A DNA stretch of 64,000 nt, taken from positions 124,001-188,000 of the forward strand of contig NZ_JBJXCT010000002.1 of the NCBI RefSeq assembly GCF_046159715.1. Reading direction: 5' to 3'. Below the pieces are notes generated by a model. It had not been told where the DNA came from. It was given only the letters and a program-made list of their open reading frames with translations, and did not search any database. The translations under genes and the position numbers were made by a program. Below, piece after piece: positions 58,364-64,000 of the stretch (positions within the stretch are counted from its first letter, which is position 1; every line of letters begins with the position of its first letter). Source of the stretch: Pampinifervens sp037481935. GTDB taxonomy: Bacteria; Aquificota; Aquificia; Aquificales; Aquificaceae.

Positions 58364-58392
58364 CTTTCAATCCCACATTTGGCGGCTAAAAC
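58364..58392 (-). CRISPR. Solitary CRISPR-type repeat
   Basis: Read on the minus strand, a 29-base element begins GTTTTAGCC and ends GGGATTGAAAG, the same design as many type I and III CRISPR repeats of thermophiles, whose 3' end ATTGAAAG becomes the crRNA 5' tag. No second exact copy exists within the window and no cas genes are present, so it is not an array. It begins two bases after the lipA stop. It may be an array remnant, an off-array repeat used for regulation, or a chance look-alike. Confidence 0.6.
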
Positions 58393-58433
58393 CCGTCGTG
58401 GCATTTCGCCGAAAACTCTTCAGCAACAATTAC

Positions 58434-58439
58434 TATAAT
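58434..58439 (+). promoter_or_regulatory. Upstream -10 box in the lipA-rplT gap
   Basis: TATAAT on the plus strand, with a near match (TATTAT) on the minus strand shifted by one base. Plus-strand transcription would enter the structured region before rplT; minus-strand transcription would run through the CRISPR-type repeat. Confidence 0.35.
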
Positions 58440-58479
58440 AGCATAGGGGTGCCATCAAAAGCAAGCAAATTTTCTCCAA

Positions 58480-58538
58480 GTGGCGGTAGTGCATTTTTTC
58501 TTTCCTGTCCTCAGGAAGGTGGGGATTTTTACCGCCAC
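58480..58538 (+). ncRNA. Structured leader or small RNA candidate before rplT
   Basis: GTGGCGGTA (58480-58488) and TACCGCCAC (58530-58538) form a perfect nine-base-pair stem. Inside it, TTCCT and AGGAA around GTCCTC form a second short hairpin. The stem lies upstream of the near rplT -10 box, so it is in the message only if transcription starts at the 58434 box. It could be an L20 autoregulatory leader, a free small RNA or a DNA-level inverted repeat. Confidence 0.35.
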
Positions 58539-58552
58539 GCTCAGGATTATGC

Positions 58553-58558
58553 TATAAT
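58553..58558 (+). promoter_or_regulatory. -10 box of rplT
   Basis: TATAAT predicting a start near 58565 and a 27-base leader containing TTAGGAGG before the ATG at 58592. Confidence 0.45.
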
Positions 58559-58591
58559 TAAAAGATTGTTAGGAAACCTTAGGAGGCTGAA

Positions 58592-58951
58592 ATGCGTGCA
58601 AAGGGTCCTTCTTCAAGGAAGTTCAAGAAGAAGATACTGAAGCTGGCAAAGGGTTTTAGAGGTCAGCGTAAGAATGTATACAGAAGGGCGAAGGAGTATG
58701 TTTTCAGGGCTTTACAGTATCAGTATAGAGACAGAAGGCAGAGAAAGAGGCAGTTCAGAAGGCTCTGGATTGCCCGTATTAATGCTGCGGTCAGAGCCCA
58801 TGGACTTTCCTACGGCAAGTTTATGAACGGACTTTCAAGGGCTGGCATAAACCTCAACAGGAAAATGCTTGCAGAGATGGCAGTTAGAGACCCTGAAGGT
58901 TTTTCTAAAGTGGTAAGCAGGGCGAAAGAAGCTCTGGCACAGACTGCATGA
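58592..58951 (+). CDS. rplT: 50S ribosomal protein L20
   Basis: A 119-residue basic protein that binds 23S rRNA early in assembly. KILKLAKGFRGQRKNVYRRAKE, the YQYRDRRQRKRQFRRLWIARINAAVR helix region and GLSYGKFMNGL are typical. The usual upstream partners infC and rpmI are missing; instead lipA and a 230-base gap precede it. pheS follows with a four-base overlap. Confidence 0.97.
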   Translation: MRAKGPSSRKFKKKILKLAKGFRGQRKNVYRRAKEYVFRALQYQYRDRRQRKRQFRRLWIARINAAVRAHGLSYGKFMNGLSRAGINLNRKMLAEMAVRDPEGFSKVVSRAKEALAQTA

Positions 58952-59961
58952 TAGATTTTCAGAGGCTTCAGGGAGAGCTCGAGGAGGAAATACACAGAGT
59001 AAAAGACCTTAATGAGCTCTCACAGCTCAAAGCAAGATACCTTGGAAAAAAAGGGTTCATAACTCAGGCAATAGCACACATAAGGGAAGTGTCTCCGGAA
59101 GAGAGGAAGGAATACGGCTCGAGGGTAAACAGTCTAAAGGAGTTTGCAGAAGAGCTTTTCAGGAAAAAGGAGGAGGAGCTAAGGGCTTTTGAGATTGAAA
59201 GAAAGCTCTCAAAAGAATGGCTTGACCTTTCCGTGCCCCTTGAGCCTGCCATCGGCACCCTTCACCCACTTACTCAGACTCTGAGAAGGATAAAGGACAT
59301 ATTCGTGAGTATGGGCTTTTCTGTAATGGAAGGTCCAGAGCTTGAACTTGAAGAGTATAACTTTGATATGCTCAACATACCAAAGGAACATCCAGCCAGA
59401 GAGATGCAAGACACCTTCTATGTAAACAGGGAAGGTTATCTCCTGCGCACCCACACCTCTCCTGTTCAGATAAGAACCATGCTATCACAGAAACCTCCCA
59501 TATACATAGTGGCCCCGGGGAGAGTTTACAGAAGGGATGATGACCCTACCCATTCGCCCATGTTTCATCAGGTGGAGGGTCTCGCTGTAGACAGGGACAT
59601 AAACTTTGGACATATGAAATACACCATTGAGACCTTTCTCAGGGGGTTCTTCAAGATAGACATGCCCGTCAGGTTCAGAGCCTCTTACTTTCCCTTCACA
59701 GAGCCCTCTGCAGAAGTGGATATAGGCTGTGTCATATGCGGTGGTGAGGGCTGCAGAGTCTGTAAAGAAAGCGGCTGGCTGGAGGTTATGGGCTGTGGTA
59801 TGGTTCATCCTGTGGTCCTTCAGAACTGTGGTATTGACCCTGAAGAATATCAGGGTTTTGCCTTTGGAATGGGTGTTGAAAGGCTTGCCATGCTCTATTT
59901 TGGTGTAGACAACATAAAGCTGTTCTTTGAGAACGATATAAGGTTTCTCAAGCAATTTTAA
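58948..59961 (+). CDS. pheS: Phenylalanyl-tRNA synthetase alpha subunit
   Basis: A 337-residue catalytic subunit. An N-terminal coiled coil (about 1-85) that grips tRNA precedes the class II core: motif 2 in FHQVEGLAVDRDINFG, the FTEPSAEVDI segment and motif 3 GFAFGMGVERLAML. The CVICGGEGCRVC stretch is a short Cys-rich insert. pheT does not follow, so the two synthetase genes are separate in this genome. Confidence 0.96.
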   Translation: MIDFQRLQGELEEEIHRVKDLNELSQLKARYLGKKGFITQAIAHIREVSPEERKEYGSRVNSLKEFAEELFRKKEEELRAFEIERKLSKEWLDLSVPLEPAIGTLHPLTQTLRRIKDIFVSMGFSVMEGPELELEEYNFDMLNIPKEHPAREMQDTFYVNREGYLLRTHTSPVQIRTMLSQKPPIYIVAPGRVYRRDDDPTHSPMFHQVEGLAVDRDINFGHMKYTIETFLRGFFKIDMPVRFRASYFPFTEPSAEVDIGCVICGGEGCRVCKESGWLEVMGCGMVHPVVLQNCGIDPEEYQGFAFGMGVERLAMLYFGVDNIKLFFENDIRFLKQF

Positions 59962-59963
59962 CC

Positions 59964-61169
59964 ATGCTGAAAGACTTTACGCCCCAGGAGAGGAAGGTAG
60001 TTCTCAGCATAACTTTTGCAGTTATGGTGCGCATGCTTGGTCTGTTTTTGCTCCTTCCCGTTCTATCACCCTATCTGAAGACCCTTGAAGGAGCAACTCC
60101 ACAGCTTATAGGTCTTGCCATAGGCATATACGGTCTTGCGCAGGCTATTCTTCAGATACCCTTTGGTTATCTCTCTGACAGACATGGAAGAAAGCCTGTA
60201 ATATTGGTTGGTATGCTCACCTACGCCCTTGGCAGTCTAATGGCTGGTCTTGTTTCAAACATATGGAGTATGGTGTTTGCTCGTTTCCTTCAGGGCTTTG
60301 GTGCAGTCTCTTCTGCCATGATAGCTCTTTCTGCGGACCTTACCAGAGAAGAGGTCAGAACAAGAGCTTTTGCCCATATAGGTGCCTCCATAGGGCTTAC
60401 TTTTGCTCTCAGTCTTACAATAGCCCCGGTTCTTGCAGGAAAGTTTGGAGTTCCATTTCTCTTTTTTCTCACCGCATTTCTAAGCCTTCTTGCCACAGCG
60501 GTGCTTATGCTGAGGGTTCCCGAGCCTTCCCAGAGGTCAAAGGAGAGGGAGATAAATCCGTCGCTGAAAAATATAACCATGCTTCTTACCGATAAAAACC
60601 AGCTTTTCCTCAATCTCTCCATAGCCCTGACCCATGCCTTCATGGTGGTCATATTTACCGTGGTGCCCTACGAACTGGTCTACCTCTACCACTTTCCCAA
60701 GCTCAGACACTGGGAGATTTACCTGCCCACCATTCTTCTTGCCCTTGCCTTCATGGTGCCGATGGTGATTCTGGCAGAAAAGAGAGGCAGGTTCAGGGAG
60801 GTGTTCATGCTCGGGGTGCTACTTCTTGGGCTTTCCTTTATATCTTTTGCGCTTCTTGGAAACTTCCTGGGCATTGTGCTTATGGTTCTTTTCTTCTTTA
60901 TGGGCTTTAACCTGCTTGAGGCCCTTGTCCCCTCACTGCTGACAAAATTGACTCACAGAGACCTGAGGGGACTTTCCCTTGGCTTTTTCAACACAACCCA
61001 GTTTCTCGGAGCCTTTGCGGGCGGTCTGTGGGGGGGTTATGTGCTAAAGCATGGATATAGCTATATGACAGTGATAGCAATTCTGGCTGTGCTGATATGG
61101 TTTGTGTCTGGCCTTCTCTGGTTCAACGGTTTGAAAATTCATTCAAGGCTTGGAGTTGCTAAGGAATAA
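59964..61169 (+). CDS. MFS transporter
   Basis: A 401-residue permease with about 12 membrane helices. GYLSDRHGRKPVIL between helices 2 and 3 is the family's motif A, and RFLQGFGAVSSAMIALSADL lies in helix 4 to 5. The sequence resembles drug or organic-solute exporters of the DHA1 type, but the substrate is open. It begins two bases after pheS and precedes the HD-GYP gene. Confidence 0.88.
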   Translation: MLKDFTPQERKVVLSITFAVMVRMLGLFLLLPVLSPYLKTLEGATPQLIGLAIGIYGLAQAILQIPFGYLSDRHGRKPVILVGMLTYALGSLMAGLVSNIWSMVFARFLQGFGAVSSAMIALSADLTREEVRTRAFAHIGASIGLTFALSLTIAPVLAGKFGVPFLFFLTAFLSLLATAVLMLRVPEPSQRSKEREINPSLKNITMLLTDKNQLFLNLSIALTHAFMVVIFTVVPYELVYLYHFPKLRHWEIYLPTILLALAFMVPMVILAEKRGRFREVFMLGVLLLGLSFISFALLGNFLGIVLMVLFFFMGFNLLEALVPSLLTKLTHRDLRGLSLGFFNTTQFLGAFAGGLWGGYVLKHGYSYMTVIAILAVLIWFVSGLLWFNGLKIHSRLGVAKE

Positions 61170-61191
61170 GCGCTGGTTAAATTTACTCGCA

Positions 61192-62298
61192 ATGAAAGAA
61201 AACATCACAAATATACTCCTTACAGTGCTTGAATACAGAGATGTGTATACAAGAGGGCATACAGACAGGGGAGTGTTCTACGCTCTGAAGATAGGGGAGA
61301 GTATGGGGCTTTCTGGTGAAGAGCTGGAGTATATTCGGATTGGCGGTATGGTGCACGACGTGGGTAAAATAGCAATACCCGACGTGATACTCCTCAAGCC
61401 AGGGAGACTGACAAAAGAGGAGTTTGAAATAATGAAATTGCACGTGAGCCTGGGTTATGAGATGGTAAAAGATTCAGAAATACCCGGGGAAGCTCTCAAT
61501 GTGCTACTCTATCATCAGGAAAAGTATGACGGAAGTGGCTATCCCTTTGGTTTCAGAGGTGAACAGATACCCTTGCTCGCGAGGATATACACGGTGGCGG
61601 ATTCCTTTGAAGCCATGACCTCAAGAAGAATATACAAGAAAGCAAAAAGCTGGGAGCAGGCTATGCAGGAGATGGAAGAACTCGCCTCAATACACTTTGA
61701 CCCAGATGTTGTGTCTTACGCAGTAAAGACCCTGTATAGTCTGAGGTATGTGAGCATAAACCCCTCCCATGTTAATCAGGAAATAGAAAAGATAAGATGG
61801 AGCTTCCATTACATGGACCCGACAGGTGCCATAAGGGGTGACCTTTTTCTTCCGGCTCTGAAGGCCTTTATGGAACAGAAGGACAGCTTCTGCCTTACAG
61901 TGTTTGATATAAAGAACCTCACGCATATAAATCTCCAGAGAGGCTGGGAAGCAGGAAACGAGGCCCTGAAGAGGCTCGTCTGGGCTATAAACCTTCAGTG
62001 CTGCTCAATGCATGATATAAAGGATGTTATACTCAAGCTCATGAAGGAAGATGTTATAGATATAATGAGCCCTGTTATATTCCGCATAGGAGGTGACGAG
62101 TTTGCAGTTATTGCACCATATATACCTCCGCAGGAGAAGGTTCTTGGTGTGGTAAGGAGCATGAAGGAAATAGGAGTTGATATAGACTATTTACAGATGT
62201 CCTATCCTTCAACTTTCTCCAGCTATGATGAGGCCCTTGACAGGATATTTAACTTTACAAAAAGGAAGCTGCTTGGGCTCTATAATATAACCTCATGA
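61192..62298 (+). CDS. HD-GYP phosphodiesterase with C-terminal GGDEF domain
   Basis: A 368-residue protein. The N-terminal HD-GYP domain has HDVGK (residues 55-59), LHVSLGYE and HQEKYDGSGYP (108-118), where the usual second His is Gln. A C-terminal GGDEF domain follows with intact GGDEF (300-304). Most fusions put the cyclase domain before HD-GYP, so the order is uncommon. A membrane helix is not visible. ATG at 61192 is used; a TTG at 61150 would overlap the transporter and add 14 residues. Confidence 0.85.
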   Translation: MKENITNILLTVLEYRDVYTRGHTDRGVFYALKIGESMGLSGEELEYIRIGGMVHDVGKIAIPDVILLKPGRLTKEEFEIMKLHVSLGYEMVKDSEIPGEALNVLLYHQEKYDGSGYPFGFRGEQIPLLARIYTVADSFEAMTSRRIYKKAKSWEQAMQEMEELASIHFDPDVVSYAVKTLYSLRYVSINPSHVNQEIEKIRWSFHYMDPTGAIRGDLFLPALKAFMEQKDSFCLTVFDIKNLTHINLQRGWEAGNEALKRLVWAINLQCCSMHDIKDVILKLMKEDVIDIMSPVIFRIGGDEFAVIAPYIPPQEKVLGVVRSMKEIGVDIDYLQMSYPSTFSSYDEALDRIFNFTKRKLLGLYNITS

Positions 62299-63611
62299 CA
62301 ACCCTGGAGCTGGCGGAGCTTCTCAGGGCTCAACATTCTGGAAAACCCTTACCCTTCAGTGGCTTTTCAATAGATAGCAGAAGCGTGCAGAAAGGACAAG
62401 TTTTTGTAGCCATAAGGGGCAAAACCCACGACGGGCATGATTTTGCTCTGGATGCGCTGAAAAGGGGCGCAGTGGGTGTAATCTGTGAAAGAAGGCTTGA
62501 GCTACCCACTGGAGCTCCCCAGATACTGGTGGAGAATTCGCTGGAAGCCCTCAGAAGCTTTGCTCGCTGGAGAAGGGAAAACTTCAGAGGTAAGGTCATT
62601 GCCATAGCCGGGTCTGCAGGCAAGACTACCACAAAGGAGCTTACCGCCTATCTGCTCTCAAAAGTGGGAAAGGTCTGCAGGACTCCCAGAAACTACAATT
62701 CTCAGGTTGGGGTTCCACTTTCGGTGGCAAACTTTGGGGAAGGTTGCCATTTCTGGGTTGTGGAGATAGGGGCAAGTCAGAAAGGTGATGTGAGAAGGCT
62801 TGTTGAGCTGGTAAGACCCCACATAAGGGCAATAACCGCCATAGGGGAGGAGCATCTTGAGACCTTTGGGTGTCTTGATGACGTGGTGCTGGGAAACGGG
62901 GAGGTTTTCCACCAGATGGAGGAAGAAGACTGGGGCGTATGCCCTTCCAGCGTATCCCACTGTTATTCCATACATAAAAAGCTTGTATTCGGAGAGGGGG
63001 AGTTCAGGGCAGAGAATATAAACCTTTCCGAGGAAGGTATTAGCTTCAGGGTCTATGGAGTGGATGTGTTTATTCCAGTGCCAAGCCTGGCTCTGATAGA
63101 AAACTCCCTTTGTGCCTTCGCCATACTCAGGACTCTGGACATTGACTGGAAAGACCTCGTCCACTATCTTGCAGATTTTCACCCCGTGGAAGGACGCTTT
63201 CGTATACTGAGAAAAGGAAAGGTAGTTCTGGTAGATGATACTTACAACGCCAATCCACCTTCTGTCAGGATGGCTCTGAAAAGTCTCAGCCTGTTCAGGA
63301 CTCGAAGAATCGCAGTTCTTGGCGACATGCTGGAGCTTGGAAAGGACTCTGAGCACTACCACAGAGAAACAGGGAGGCTATGTGCGGAGCTTGGCATAGA
63401 TGTATGCCTGTTCCTGGGAGAGCACATGAAGCATGCCTATGAGTTATGCAAAGAGCTGGGAGGAAGGTGCTACCATTTTAAAGCACCAGAGGAACTTCTT
63501 GACTGGCTTCTCAGGAATGTCAGTGGGAAAGCTGTTATACTTTTTAAAGGTTCAAGAGGCATGAACATGGAAAGGCTGGTGGAGGGCTTTTTGAATGGCA
63601 GAGCTGATTGA
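62295..63611 (+). CDS. murF: UDP-N-acetylmuramoyl-tripeptide-D-alanyl-D-alanine ligase
   Basis: A 438-residue Mur ligase that adds D-Ala-D-Ala to the peptidoglycan precursor. The ATP loop GSAGKTTTKE (about 108-117), the RNYNSQVGVPLSV region, EIGASQKGDV and DDTYNANPPSVRMAL are characteristic of MurF. It overlaps the HD-GYP gene by four bases and the PilZ gene by 17. Other mur genes are not nearby. Confidence 0.95.
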   Translation: MTTLELAELLRAQHSGKPLPFSGFSIDSRSVQKGQVFVAIRGKTHDGHDFALDALKRGAVGVICERRLELPTGAPQILVENSLEALRSFARWRRENFRGKVIAIAGSAGKTTTKELTAYLLSKVGKVCRTPRNYNSQVGVPLSVANFGEGCHFWVVEIGASQKGDVRRLVELVRPHIRAITAIGEEHLETFGCLDDVVLGNGEVFHQMEEEDWGVCPSSVSHCYSIHKKLVFGEGEFRAENINLSEEGISFRVYGVDVFIPVPSLALIENSLCAFAILRTLDIDWKDLVHYLADFHPVEGRFRILRKGKVVLVDDTYNANPPSVRMALKSLSLFRTRRIAVLGDMLELGKDSEHYHRETGRLCAELGIDVCLFLGEHMKHAYELCKELGGRCYHFKAPEELLDWLLRNVSGKAVILFKGSRGMNMERLVEGFLNGRAD

Positions 63612-64000
63612 TGTTTATAAGAACCTTGAGGGGGGCATACTGTTTCATACGAAGCTTGAAAAGCTCAAGTATCAGGAGGGAAAGGTATACCTGAACCCTA
63701 CCCCCCTCGCCAGAAGGCTGATACTGACTGGAGATGTGATAAATCTGGGATACATGAACTTTGTGCTTCCAGGAAGGGTTGTAGGTAAAAACGAAAATAT
63801 TATAGTAAACATCTTTTATGCAGGCGAGGGAAGGCTCGGAGACAGAAGCAAGCCTAGGGTTCCGGTTCAGAAGGAACATGCCTTTATGGTTCTCCTCAAG
63901 ATTGGTGGCATCTTCCGAACCTTCGAGCCAGTTGACATATCGGAGGGTGGTTTCTCCCTTGTGATAACAGATTCTTCCCTCGTGCCTGAAATGATGAACA
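63595..64000 (+). CDS. PilZ-domain protein, 5' part (runs off right edge)
   Basis: Starting at ATG 63595, 135 residues are visible. An N-terminal YcgR-like flank (GKVYLNPTPLARRLILTGDV, NFVLPGRVVGKNENIIV) leads to a PilZ domain with the two c-di-GMP contacts RSKPR (R84-R88, RxxxR) and DISEGG (D114-G119, DxSxxG). In YcgR-type proteins this domain slows the flagellar motor when c-di-GMP is high. The 3' end lies outside the window. Confidence 0.75.
   Translation, partial: MAELIDVYKNLEGGILFHTKLEKLKYQEGKVYLNPTPLARRLILTGDVINLGYMNFVLPGRVVGKNENIIVNIFYAGEGRLGDRSKPRVPVQKEHAFMVLLKIGGIFRTFEPVDISEGGFSLVITDSSLVPEMMN

Noticed and set aside
58400..58416. Possible second, degenerate CRISPR repeat (minus-strand GTTTTCGGCG then AAATG)
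   Set aside because: Its start is only 24 bases from the start of the good repeat, leaving no room for a spacer, and the conserved ATTGAAAG end is absent.
58446..58540. Signal recognition particle RNA or another known small RNA before rplT
   Set aside because: The conserved GGAAG/AGCAG core of SRP RNA is absent and the stem is followed by a promoter-like box; only a generic structured element can be supported.

Overview
The window reads like a chromosomal segment of a thermophilic, chemolithoautotrophic member of the Aquificales (Hydrogenobacter/Thermocrinis/Aquifex-like). The pointers are a stand-alone MnmC2 tRNA methyltransferase without its oxidase domain, an Aquificales trait; proteins rich in Glu, Lys and Arg with heavy AGG/AGA and ATA codon use; a PycA/CfiB-like biotin carboxylase of the kind used in anaplerotic or reductive-TCA carboxylation; scattered operons; and very tight gene packing. 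No stretch of 300 bases lacks a gene. The genus is an inference.

Layout. 1-1.8 kb: 5' part of a TrkH/KtrB potassium transporter (minus), a small thioredoxin-fold protein, mnmC2 and an antisense-overlapping tRNA-Phe. 1.8-6.9 kb: a pentaheme lipoprotein cytochrome and an A2-type heme-copper oxidase operon (subunit III, SCO chaperone, II, I, and a 48-residue membrane peptide). 6.9-14.8 kb: a BamA/Omp85 protein, a FlgJ-like rod protein, and a perfect 2235-bp head-to-tail tandem duplication carrying an aminotransferase, an OmpA-family gene and part of moxR. 14.8-22.8 kb: rimP-nusA-rlmD, nrdA-nrdB, folK, fabG, nadD. 22.8-24.4 kb: an AT-rich restriction-modification pair. 24.4-30.8 kb (minus): fliG-fliH-fliI and proA-PIN-sulP. 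30.9-35.5 kb: molybdopterin genes (moaE, moaA), two small proteins, then HAD, LysR, a cysteine-less ArsC-like protein and rdgB on the minus strand. 35.5-36.9 kb: a second restriction-modification pair. 37-50.7 kb: gatB, a heme-binding GGDEF-EAL protein, rpiB, part of an F-ATPase operon, ndk, hemH, hisA, a second GGDEF-EAL protein, hslV, a biotin carboxylase and nadC. 50.8-64 kb: glgA-rfaE2, panC-ribH-nusB, two tatA genes, cspA, folC-engB-lipA, a solitary CRISPR-type repeat, rplT-pheS, an MFS transporter, an HD-GYP-GGDEF protein, murF and the start of a PilZ protein.

How they fit together. Most genes are housekeeping (translation, dNTP, folate, NAD, lipoate, cell wall). Respiratory genes, flagellar genes and four cyclic-di-GMP proteins (two GGDEF-EAL, one HD-GYP-GGDEF, one PilZ) suggest a motile aerobe or microaerophile tuning motility or surface life by c-di-GMP, with one of these proteins carrying a c-type heme motif on its sensor side.

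Most notable signals: the exact tandem duplication at 9835-14304; a lone CRISPR-type repeat two bases past the lipA stop; TATAAT boxes placed 6-9 bases before many start codons, implying widespread leaderless mRNAs; an ArsC/LMW-phosphatase-like protein with Ser in place of the catalytic Cys; and mnmC2, whose last 20 codons are read from the antisense strand of tRNA-Phe. No cas genes, rRNA operon, transposase or prophage were seen. All assignments come from reading the sequence; no database search was run.
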